Shown here: in pieces, positions 37,601 to 49,600 of the stretch
Numbering within the stretch: position 1 is the stretch's first letter
How the letters are laid out: every line of letters begins with the position of its first letter
Origin: Ictalurus punctatus
Taxonomy: Eukaryota; Chordata; Actinopteri; Siluriformes; Ictaluridae
Length of the DNA: 64,000 nucleotides
NCBI RefSeq assembly: GCF_001660625.3
Contig: NC_030428.2
Location: forward strand, 786,001 to 850,000
Direction: 5' to 3'
Notes under the pieces: generated by a model
The model's database searches: none
What the model was told of the DNA's origin: nothing
What the model saw: only the letters and a program-made list of their open reading frames with translations
Program-made: the position numbers and the translations under genes

Positions 37601-40600
37601 CCCAAGCACATCTTATCCTAAAGTCTAACATTTACACTGCATGTATACAGTGAGGGAAAAAAGTATTTGATCCCCTGCTGATTTTGTACGTTTGCCCACT
37701 GACAAAGAAATGATCCGTCTATAACTTTAATGGTAGATTTATTTGAACAGTGAGAGACAGAATAACAACAAAAAAATCCAGAAAAACGCACGTCAAAAAT
37801 GTTATAAATTGATTTGCATTTTAATGAGGGAAATAAGTATTTGACCCCTCTGCAAAACATGACTTAGTACTTGGTTTAAAAACCCTTGTTGGCAATCACA
37901 GAGGTCAGACGTTTCTTGTAGTTGGCCACCAGGTTTGCACACATCTCGGGAGGGATTTTGTCCCACTCCTCTTTGCAGATCTTCTCCAAATCATTAAGGT
38001 TTCAAGGCTGACGTTTGGCAACTCGAACCTTCAGCTCCCTCCACAAATTTTCTATGGGATTAAGGTCTGGAGACTGGCTAGGCCACTCCAGGACCTTAAT
38101 GTGCTTCTTCTTGAGCCACTCCTTTGTTGCCTTGGCCGTGTGTTTTGGGTCATTGTCATGCTGGAATACCCATCCATGACCCATTTTCAATGCCCTGGCT
38201 GAGGGAAGGAGGTTTTCACCCAAGATTTGACGGTACATGGCCCCGTCCATCGTCCCTTTGATGCGGTGAAGTTGTCCTGTACCCTTAGCAGAAAAAAAAC
38301 TGCAAAGCATAATGTTTCCACCTCCATGTTTGACGGTGGGGATGGTGTTCCAGGGGTCATAGGCAGCATTCCTCCTCCTCCAAACACGGCGAGTTGAGTT
38401 GATGCCAAAGAGCTCCATTTTGGACTCATCTGACCTCAACACTTTCACCCAGTTGTCCTCTGAATCATTCAGATGTTCATTGGCGAACTTCAGACGGGCA
38501 TGTATATGTGCTTTCTTGAGCAGCGGACCTTGCGCGTGCTGCAGGTTTTCAGTCCTTCACGGCGAAGTGTGTGCTGAGATTAGGAGCACTCCCTTTAAGA
38601 GTGTGCTCCTAATCTCACCTCGTTACCTGTATAAAAGACACCTGGGAGCCAGAAATCTTTCTGATTGAGAGGGGGTCAAATACTTTTTTCCCTCATTAAA
38701 ATGCAAATTAATTTATAAAATTTTTGACATGCGTTTTTCTGGATTTTTTTGTTGTTATTCTGTCTCTCACTGTTCAAATACAACTACCATTAAAATTATA
38801 GACTGGTCATTTCTTTGTCAGTGGGCAAACGTACAAAATCAGCAGGGGATCAAATACTTTTTTCCCTCACTGTAGATGTAATGTAATTGATTTTACACAC
38901 AATGAACACTTTTAAATTCTAGATATTTTAAATATTTAAACATATTCTCTATATTTTGTTCCCTCATTGTCCAGACCTACTAACACTTACATACAGTACC
39001 TTAAAATCAGTCTCATTCCACAAGATTTCAGTTTTAGTCGTGTGTGTGATGAGCCTGGAGCATATTAGCTTCAACAGCACAATTACAGACACAAATAATA
39101 ATTCCAGATTAAATCTGAACCTTCTCAAACAAAGTGCTGTATTAATGTAATGAACATTCTCTGTTTTTCAGGATATCAGGCTTTTGCAGTATTTCAGTTT
39201 TTGGCATGGATTTGTTTTCGCCGTTATTTTTATTGCAAGCGTTTGTGTAAGTACATTATATAATTCTTTATTTAATTCTTTATTTATCTCATTTTTGATA
39301 ATTAATTTTTGCCAGTCAAACATTACATTTTATGTAATATTCGTTCATAAGTATATTATTTTATCTTCAGTCCACAGACATTACATTATTTAAAACTCTA
39401 TATGTGTAGATAACAGTTACCTGTCATGATTCCCCCTTGAAGCAGCATGCTCTAAGCGCGAATGCGCGAGCACCTGCTTTTCCATTGTTGTCAGTAGTGA
39501 CATCTGGACATGTGTGTTTTGTTTATGTTTCTGTCATGTCTCCTCCCTGTTCTGTCATTGGCTGGGATTTCACGTGTGTCTGTATTGCCCTCAGCTGCTA
39601 GCAGTTTAGACGCTGATCATGTCCACATATATACTGCGCATCTCCCAGCACACAACGCGGAAGATTATCGTAGAGTTAGATTAGTTCGTTTAGTTGTCAC
39701 AGTCACAGTCCATGTTTAGAGTTAGTTCACGCTGGATTATCCGCTCCCAGTTCCTCGTCATAGTTCATGTTTCTCGTTCTGTTTATCGACCCTGTTTTCC
39801 GTGACCACGACCTTGGTTCATGTTTAACCCTGTGTATGCCTGTTTGCCGATCGCCTGACCTTCGCCTGTTTTGGATTACGTTTATGGATCACGTTTTGGA
39901 TTTGTCTGCTTGTCTCTCTTTTAAAATAAACAACTGTTCATACTGCACTTGCATCCGTCCTATCTACGCTCCGTCATAATACGTGACAGAATCTTCCGCC
40001 ATTACATGGATGCAGCAGGAGGACAAGGGAGACATCACGCTACAATGGGAGTAGCAGGACAATACCTTATCGGGCAACGTTCGGATTACTGGCCGCATTT
40101 CTTGTCCGTGCAGTTCCCTCAGCGGTACGCCGTTGAACTGCCGCCAGAGACAGCGGGATTGGGGAGCTACCCGCTGGAGCTCCTTTTCAGATGCCAGGAA
40201 TATTTCTGCAGCATCCCAAGCCTACTAAGAGACAGTGGATCGGGTTCTTGGTGTCCAGGTTTTGCGGTCCGGCCCGTGACTGGGCGGAGCACCTGGTGAG
40301 CACTGAGACCTCTGTCCTGCAGGAAGGTCACTCAATTTGCAGAACTTTTTATGGAGGAGTTCACGCAACCAGGGCAACTTCATGGTCTGGATTTACTGGG
40401 GTGGAAAGTCAATGGACAGCCCCAGCCTGACCTGCCCTTTAACCTCTATTATGAGGGGATTGACAGGTCAGCCTCCACCGATCCGCTTCAGGTTCCAGCC
40501 AACGTGGAGGAGGTAGCACCGACATGCATGTCTGAGGGCTGCAGGTGGGAGACCAAGCTACAATGCCCTACCTGCAAAAAAACTGGGTCTCCAGGAAGCA

Positions 40601-43600
40601 TTCTACTGCTCTCAGGAATGCTTCAAGAGCAGCTGGTGGGAGCATAAGAAACTCCACCAGAGAGCCCGTGCAGAGATCCAGACCGGGGTCAACAGGGTGA
40701 CCTCGGAGCGTCCGTTGGAGGTCTCGGCACCTGAGCCCCAGCCGGAGGTGAACCTGGCGACCTCAGAGCTCAAACCTGAGACCCACGAGGTGGGCTCACC
40801 TGCCGAGCTCCAGCTAGAGGTCAACAAGGAGGCTCCAGGACCAGAGCTCAACCTTGAGGTCCAAGTCAAGTCTCCAGTCTCTGAAGTCCAAGTCAAGTCT
40901 CCAGTCTCTGAAGTCCAAGTCAAGTCTCCAGTTTCTGAAGTCCAAGTCAAGTCTCCAGTCTCTGAGGACCAAGTCCAAGTCAAGTCTCTAGTCTCTGAAG
41001 TCCAAGTCAAGTCTCAAGTTCCTGATGTCACATCCAAGCCTGCTGATCCAGTTGACCAAGTTCCCCTGATATCTAAGCCTAACAACCAAGTTCTGCTCAA
41101 GCCTGAGTCTACTGATCTGGCCGACCAAGTTCTGCTCACGCCCGAGTCTACTGAAACGGCCGACCAAGTTCTGCTCACGCCTGAGTCTACTGAAACGGCC
41201 GACCAAGTTCTGCTCACGCCCGAGTCTACTGAAACGGCCGACCAAGTTCTGCTCACGCCCGAGTCTACTGAAACGGCCGACCAAGTTCTGCTCACGCCCG
41301 AGTCTACTGAAACGGCCGACCAAGTTCTGCTCACGCCCGAGTCTAACGACATGGCGGACCACATTCTGCTCAAGCCAGAGTCTACCGACCCGGTCGCCCA
41401 TGTTCAGCCCACGCCCAAGTCTACTGACCCCGTTCCGCCAAAGCCAGAGTCTGCTGACATGGACAACCAAGCTCTGCTCACGTCCATGTCTGCTGACATG
41501 CACAACCAAGTGTATGTTGAAACAAACAATCAAGCTCTGCTCATGTTCCCATCTGATGACCTGAACCACCAAGTTATGCTCACGCCAGAGTCAGAAGAAC
41601 CGTTCGACCAGGTTCTGCTCACGCCTGAGTTTGCTGAAACAAACAACCAAGCTCTGCTCATGTCTACGTCTGATGACCTAACCAACCAAGTTATGTTCAC
41701 GCCCAAGTCAGCTGACAGGGACAACCAATTTCTGCTCACGCCGGAGTCTGCTGACACGCACAGCCAAGTTCTGCTCACGCCGGAGTCTGCTGACACGCAC
41801 AGCCAAGTTCTGCTCACGCCCGAGTCTGCTGACACGCACAGCCAAGTTCTGCTCACGCCCGAGTCTACCGACACGGCCACCCAAGATCCGCCCATGGCCA
41901 AGGTTCACAGGGTGACCTCAGAGCCTCAGCCTCCCTGCTCAGCTGAGGTCGTCGCTCAGTCTCCCTGTTCGGCTGTGGAGGTCGCTCAGCCTCCCTGTCT
42001 GGCTGTGGTTGTCGCTGTGCCTACCTGTTCAGCCGGGGACGTCGCTCCGCTTTCCCTGCTCCGCCGAGGACGTCGCTCCGCTTTCCCTGCTCCGCCGAGG
42101 ACGTCGCCCTGCTTCCCTGCTCCGCTGAGTACAGCGCTCTGTTTCCCTGTTCAGCCGAGGATGTCGCTCTGCTTTCATGCTCCGCCAAGGACTTCGCTCA
42201 GCCTGCCTGCCCTGCTGTGAATGTCACTCTGCTTCCCTGCTCCGCCGAGGATGTCGCTCTGCTTCCCTGCTCCGCCGAGGTCGTCGCTCTGCCTTCATGT
42301 TCCGCCGAGGACTTCGCTCAGCCTGCCTGCCCGGCTGTGGTCGTCGCTCCGCTTTCATGCTCCGCCGAGGACTTCGCTCAGCCCGTCGGCCCGGCTGTGG
42401 TCGTTACTCTGCCTCCCTGTTCAGCTAGGGATGTCGCTCTGCTTCCCTGTGCCGCCAAGAACACAGTGCGGTTTCCTGGCTCTGCTTGGGACATTCAGCC
42501 CAGGGGGCCGGGGCCGCCAATGAAATGGGATGACTCATGGCACTCCAGGAGGAGTGCCTTTGGGGGGGTTCTGTCATGATTCCCCCTTGAAGCAGCGTGC
42601 TCTAAGTACGAATGCGTGAGCACCTGCTTTTCCATTGTTGACAGTAGTGACATCTGGACACATGTGTTTTGTTTGTTTCTGTTATGTCTCCTCCCTGTTT
42701 TGTCATTGGCTGGGATTTCAAGTATGTCTGTATTGCCCTCAGCTGCTAGCAGTTTAGACGCTGATCATGCCCACATATATACCACGCGCCTCCCAGCACA
42801 CGACGTGGAAGATTATCGTAGAGTTAGATTAGTTCGTTTAGTAGTCATAGTCACGGTCCATGTTTAGAGTTAGTTCACGCTGGATTATCTGCTCCCAGTT
42901 CCTCGTCATAGTTCATGTTTCCCGTTTTGTTTATCGACCCTGTTTTCCGTGACCACGACCTTGGTTCATGTTTAACCCTGTGTATGCCTGTTTGCCGATC
43001 GCCTGACCTTCGCCTGTTTTGGATTATGTTTTTGAATCACGTTTTGGATTTGTCTGCCTGTCTCTCTTTTAAAATATACAACTGTTCATACTGCACTTGC
43101 ATCCGTCCTATCTCCGCTCCGTCACAATACGTGACATTAACTGATTACACAACTCCATTCCTAAAAACTTTTACATACAGACTTTGTGTGTTGGTCAGGA
43201 ATACAGTGAATGAAAATGTTAACATTAATAAATGTATTATTTTCACAAATGTACATGATTCGAAACACATTTCACTTTTGATTGTGTTCATATAAAATGC
43301 ATGATATATGTCATTTTAAATTGATTGTAAATTTTGTTTGAATTTAATTTGTAATATAATACATGTGGTGTAAACGGTTAACTTCTCTCTGGCTGGAAAA
43401 CTTAGATAATGTTAGTGAGGAATAAAACCATGCTTGTGATGGTATATTCCATCAGATTTGGGTATTGTATTAACAGTTAAGTAGCTTGCTAGCACTGCGC
43501 TAACACTGCAGCACAGAAATCCTGGTACGGAGTGTGCAGCAGATTTAATAACCTCAGTAAGATCAGTGAGAGATGCATTATGTGAACTATGTAAAAACAC

Positions 43601-46600
43601 TTGTTTATTTTTGCAGTTTTATTCTGGCTATCATTGATGATGATCCTGGAGGTTCTAAGTGCATCAGGGTCGATCTACGTCCATTATGTCGTTGTGGATA
43701 ATGTGAAAGGTAAGTACCAGTCCTGCTTCATTACTGTTTACTAGTAGAGGAGATACTTTTCCACTGGATCGTCCATGCATGGTTTCATGTACAAAAGAAG
43801 TGTCACGTACCATGATTGAAGACGGAAGAAGATGCGGATGACAGACTCAGGCAGAATAATCCAAAGGAAATAGACAAAGTTCGTGGTCGAGAAACAAGCA
43901 GGAGTCAGGTGATCAGGCAAACAAAACAAAGCAGGGCAAGGCAGAAATTGAGGTCGGGGTCGTAAACACTGTTCAAAGTCACTTTGTGAAAACACGAGAG
44001 ATAAGGCTTGGATAATGACAGAGAGCAAGTCAACTGAATTTTTACTTCACAAAGTCTGTATGCATCCAAAGTCTCTTAAGTGCGGTGGTGAGAGTGTGTC
44101 TGTGATTGGCTACAGGTGTGCGTGATTAGAACTCCGGGGAAGGTGAGTGCATGCGTGTGTGGGAAGTGTAGTCCTCAGCGGCCATGATTGTAGTAAGCGG
44201 TGACCCGGGAAACCGAGTCGTGGCCGGACTGAGATATGACAGAAACACCCCCCGGAACTGTCCGCCCCCCACAGAGCTGTGGGTCCAGGATGTCTTGCGT
44301 CAGAACCTTGAATTGTTCTTCTGGCCCATAGCCCTCCCACCCGATTAAGGAGGGAGATATGTGACTGTGTCGATGTAGTTCCAGATGATAGGTGACCTCA
44401 TTGATTTGTTTTAAGACTTTGAATGGCCTCGTGTACCTTAGGGTGAGTTTCTTGCAGCCATGTGGTTGTCTCAAGTCCTTGGTGGACAACCAGGGCTGGT
44501 ACTGTGGATGCTCGCTGCGGAGGTGATCAGCTTTGTGCATGTAGGTGTGTGCTGTCTGTCTCAGTGGCTGGTGTGTGTTGGCCCAGACCTGTTTGCTCCT
44601 CTGGAACCACAGATCCACTGCTGGTGATTCCGTGGCGTTCGCATTCCAGGGGAACAGTGGGGGTTGGTAACCTAGTACACACTGAAATGGTGTGAGATCT
44701 GTGGCTGAGTGACGCAGCGAATTCTGTGCATATTTGGCCCAAGGGAGAAATCTTCTCCAATCCTTTGGGTTTGAGGCACAGAATGTTCTAAGGAACTGGC
44801 TAATTTCCTGGTTGACTCGTTCCACTTGGCAGTTGACTCGTGGATGATAACCAGATGTGAGATTGACTGTGATCCCCATTTTTTCCATAAAACTAGACCA
44901 TACCCTGGGTGTGAACTGCAGTCCTCGGTCACTGACTGTTTCCTCTGCTATGCCGAAGTACCTGAATACATGTTGTAATAGTAACTCGGCTGTCATGAAG
45001 GTGGTGGGCAGGGCGTGTAGTGGAACAAGCCTTACTGACTTCGAAAATCGGTCCACCGTCACCAGAATCGTTGTGTTACCCTGGGACTCGGGTAGGTCTG
45101 TAACAATGTCAATGGTGATATGTGACCATGGGAGTTCTGGTACAGGTAGAGGCTTGAGCTTGCTGGCTGGGAGTGTCCGTGGAACTTTACTTTGAGCACA
45201 AGATAAATATGACGCCACTACTCTGTGTATCTCTCTCTCCATATTTGGCCACCTGTACTTTTCCCGCAACAGATGGTAGGTGCATTGTGCACCTGGGTGA
45301 CCTGTGGCAACCACCGTGTGGGCCCAGACAATTAGTTCCACTCAGGCACAAATCGTCTTCCTGAAGGGCATGTTGCTGGAACCTGTGACTGAGGAATGTT
45401 TTCTAGTGTTTGATCCAGCTCCCACTCCAGGGCACTAATAATACAGGAGGGGGGTATGATGCACTTCTCGTGGTTCCTCAGAACCTCAGTGCTGTCCAGA
45501 CAAGACAGGGCGTCAGCCTTAGTGTTCTTGGATCCGGGTCTATACGACAGGGTGAACTGGAACCTGGTGAAAAATAGTGACCATCAGGCTTGACGGGGTG
45601 ATAAACTCTTGCCGGTATGTAGATATTCTAGGTTCTTGTGATCGGTGAATATGATGAAGGGGTGTGTAGCCCCCTCCAGCCAGTGTCACCATTCTTCCAG
45701 GGCTAGCTTAAGGGCCAAGAATTTGCTATTGCCCACATCGTGGTTTCATTCTGCTGGTGATAGTTTTCATGAAAAGAATGCCACAGGATAGAGCTTGAGT
45801 TTCTCTCCGAAATGCTGGGAGAGGATGGCTCCTACGCTCCTCTCTGATGCATCGACCTCCACTACGAATGGCTTGGATGGGTCTGGCAGGCGTTTGGGTT
45901 TTCCTTTCAATAAGGATGTCAGTGGGTGTTCTATAGAGCTGAAATCTCAGAAATTTGCAAAACCCAGGAATCTCTGTAGCTCTTTCACAGTTGCAGTCGT
46001 GGGCCATTCTGCTACTGCTTTCACTTTAACTTGGTCCATGGTGACCCCCTCAGGGCTGATGATGTACCCCAGAAACGAAATGGTGTCCTTATTGAACTCA
46101 CATTTTTCGGCTTTGACATAAAGCTGGTGCTAGAGTAGTCTCTGCAGGACTTTCCGGACATGGTGAACATGCTCTTCCTTGGAACTGGAATAGATCAAGA
46201 TATCATCGATGTACGTGATCATGGTACATCCCAGCATGTCCCTTAGGACGTCGTTTATTAAGCACTGGAAAACTGAGGAAGTGCTAGAGAACCCATACTG
46301 CATTACCAGTTATTCATAGTGACCGGAGGTGGTGCTGAACCCCGTATTCCACTCATCTCCCTCTCTAATCCGGACCAGGTTGTATGCACTGCGGAGGTCC
46401 AGTTTTGTGAAGATGGTGGCAGCACGAAGTCGTTCTAGGACGAGTGGTACTAACGGGAGAGGGTAGCGATACTTGATACAGCACTGATTAAGACCCCTGT
46501 AGTCTATGCATGGTCGGAGCCATTTTCCCTTCTTTTCCACAAAGAAAAATCCTGCAGAGGCGGGGGACATAGGAGGTCTTATGTAACCCTGCTGTAGTGC

Positions 46601-49600
46601 CTCTTGGATGTACTCCTCCATAGCTCTCTTTTCAGTCTGTGATAATGGGTAAACCCTTCCTTGGGGTGGCTTAATTCCTGGAAGCAGATCTATGGCACAG
46701 TCATAGGGCCGATGAGGTCATAATCCACTAGCCCTTTCTTTGCTAAACGCCTCGCTGAGGTCCTGGTATTCGGGTGGAATGTGGACTGTGGCAGTTTTAT
46801 CCAGGCTTTCGATGGAGGTGGTCGCTAGGGTGATCACTGGTGTCTGAAAACAATGGTTTATGCAGTGGGGGGACCAGTGTGTGATCTCCTTGAGAGTCCA
46901 TGAAATACCTTCGTTGTGTTGTTCTAACCGGGGAGGCCTAGGACCACTGGATGTCTGGCGGACACCGTGACGTAAAACACCATGCTCTCCTGATGGGGCC
47001 ACTCAACATCCAGACCAGCGCAGTCCATCAATGGCTTGAATCTGACGTGGTGTGCTTAGGGGATGAACGGGGATGTTGTGCTGCTATACGGTGGTCTGGT
47101 CAATGAAATTCCCCGCTGCTCCTGAGTCAATCAGCGCTTCTAAAGTACAAGACACTCCTGAGTATTCCACTATGACAGGTAGCAAAAATGCAGGTTGAGA
47201 TGCTCTGGGTTGAAGGATCCAAACTCACCCCTGGCTGATGTGGTTTGGCCGTTCCGTTGTCTCCGCTGCTTGAGAGGGCCAAGCTGCATGGGTTAAGCCG
47301 GGAGACTTTGCACTGCAACCACAGCCTCGCTGCGTACTGGGCAGCGGCTCTGTAGGAGGTGAACTAGGGGGATAGCCAGGCTAATGAGTGAATCGAGGGT
47401 TAGTTGGTCATCGTGACAGGCAAGCTCTGTCACTATATGGTTGGTTCTATCCACTTCTAGCAGCAACAGTGCGAAATTCTAAAGCATAATCCGCAACGCA
47501 GCGTGTCCCTTGCTTTAGGGTAAGTAGTTCCTCCCCTGTCTCCTTGTTGTCTGGAGAGTGATCAAAGATGATCCGAAAGCAATCCGTCAGCTGCTCCAGG
47601 GAAGCGATGGTGCTGTTTCCCCGCTCCCATTCAGCCATGGCCCAGAGTAACGCTCTCCTGGTCAACAGCTCCACGAAATGGATAATTCTCAGACTCTCCG
47701 GCATTCCTGGTTAGCTCGAGAAAAACAGGGAGCACTGGATGAGAAAAACCCCGACAGCGTGCCGGATCCCCGGTATATTTCTCCGGCGCGGGTATGGGAG
47801 GAAAATGCGCAGGCGTTGGTGTAGCGACTGGCGCGGCTTGAGCTAGCCTAGCCACTTGCTCAGTCAGGTTGGCTAGCTGTTGTTTCTGGTTGCTAATCAT
47901 TCTACTGTGGCCTTCAGCCACAATGGATCACCCGCTACTTCCATAGGAAGGGGAAGTAATCTATCACGTACCGTGTTTGAAGACGGAAGCAGATACGGGT
48001 GACAGACTCAGGCAGAATAATCCAAAGGAAATAAACAAAGTTTGTGGTTGACAAACAAGCAAAGGTCAGGCGATCAGGCAAACAAAACAAAGCAGGGCAA
48101 GGCAGAAATCGAGGTCAGGGACGTAAACACTGGTCAAAGTCACTTTGTCAAAACACAAGAAATAAGGCTTGGATAGTGGTAGAGAGCAAGTCAACTGAAC
48201 ATTTACTTCACAAAGTCTGTATGCATCCAAAGTCTCTCAAGTGCTGTCATGAGAGTGTGTCTGTGATTGGCTGCAGGTGTGTCTGATTAGAACTCTGGGG
48301 AAGGTGAGCGCATGCGTGTGTGGGAAGTGTAGTCCTCAGCGGCCATGTTTGTAGTAAGCGGTGTTTCCTGGGAAACTGAGTCATGGCTGGACTGAGATAT
48401 GACAAGAAGTTATAAATGTTAAATAGTTAATCAGGAAGCCAAGAGGAAGAAGGTAAGAATAATCCAGTACAAAAGCACGACCATGTGTTTTATCTTTCAA
48501 AGTGTTTTTACTGCAGTTCTGTGGTGAATTGTTTATACAGTAACTCTGTCGTGATTGCACTTGTGTAAAAATGTCTTTTTCTCACTTTGTAGAGCGTGAC
48601 GCGCTGACCTGTGCGACTGCATTCCTCCACATCTTGAATACGATAACACTGTTTATAGATATAAAGTATTCATCAGGTATTCATTACTTTTCTCATCCTT
48701 TTGAAATACTTTCTATTTTAATAGCACGATTAAAAAACTAATCCATTCAGATAAATTCGAAGAAAGTGGTTCAAACTTAATTAAAAACTAAACAGAAATT
48801 TTACAACAAAAGAAAATGAGCTTTTATCACTGGATTTCACAGATGTCTAATTGTAAAATATTTTTTAAAAATATAATAAACAAAATGCTTTTTGTTTTTT
48901 TTTTGTTTTTTTTTTTACATCAAGTGTTATATTAAGCAGCATACATAAGACCTGCACTACCTGAATAACAGTAACATTATTTTTATTTTATCAGAGGTTA
49001 GTTACAATAATTAGACCACTGCTCAGGTGAATTCTCAAATCAGAAAGTGTTGATTCATTTTCTATAACAGTACGGACCTGAGTATTTATGACTGTAACAT
49101 AAATGTTTATATTAATGCACTCACTGTCATACTGAAAGTTATTGTTTCTGTAGTAATAGCTCGTTGACAAGTGGAGGCTTCATTGGTATTGTTGTTGTAA
49201 TTGTTGATATGGTTTTCTGTTAGGAGACATTTCTTTAACATTTATGGAAGGAGTATCGAGTAGGTGCTGTGTAACAGTCAGTAATATCCAGGTTTTTGTG
49301 ATGTAAGAAAATTAATTCAAGATAAAATCATGTGAGAACCTTTTCTACTTTTATTGTGACATTTTAACATTTTATTAACATATTAAGATATTAACATTTT
49401 AACCTTTTCTTCCATTATTGTGACATTTTAACCTGCTAATTAAAGTGAAAAACAATAAGAATCATTTGAGGGGAAAAAAACAAAAAACTTCCAAAAAACT
49501 TCCAATCTCCAGCTTGCATAAGTTTGCACATCCTTTTATAACTGGGAAAGTGGTAGTGTTCAGAATCAACCAATCCCATTCAAACTCGTGTTAAATACTA

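Larger units (their letters stand above)
39422..43136 (+). mobile_element. Pol-less LTR retrotransposon with captured zinc finger
   Basis: LTRs at 39422-39988 and 42572-43136 (TGTCATGATTCCCCC...CGTGACA). Flanks TTACC/TTAAC (39417-39421, 43137-43141) form a 5 bp target duplication; the left copy has the empty site at about 5230. A purine tract (TTTGGGGGGGTT) precedes the 3' LTR. The 2.6 kb interior encodes a broken Gag-like region, a METAP1-type zinc finger and long tandem-repeat protein, with no protease, reverse transcriptase or integrase. It must have been mobilised in trans. Confidence 0.85.
43801..48404 (-). mobile_element. Full-length chromodomain Ty3/Gypsy retrotransposon, inactive
   Basis: LTRs at 43801-44241 and 47962-48404; exact target duplication AGAAG at 43796-43800 and 48405-48409. 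The left copy keeps the uninterrupted sequence at about 16345. The order on the minus strand is gag, protease, reverse transcriptase, RNase H, integrase with a chromodomain-like end, which is the Ty3/Gypsy order. Several stops and frame changes interrupt it. A G-rich purine tract lies next to the left (3') LTR. Confidence 0.92.

Noticed and set aside
40518..40672. A genuine metap1 gene
   Set aside because: Only the zinc finger is present, frame-shifted, between LTRs and fused to retroelement repeats; no aminopeptidase domain.
41060..41890. CRISPR-like regular repeat
   Set aside because: Units are directly adjacent with no spacers, they encode protein, and the context is a vertebrate retroelement.
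40988..41901. Long minus-strand frames (LVGRFSRLGREQN-type and SVDSGVSRTWSA-type repeats)
   Set aside because: They are antisense shadows of the 39 bp tandem array, which is open in several frames because its unit is divisible by three.
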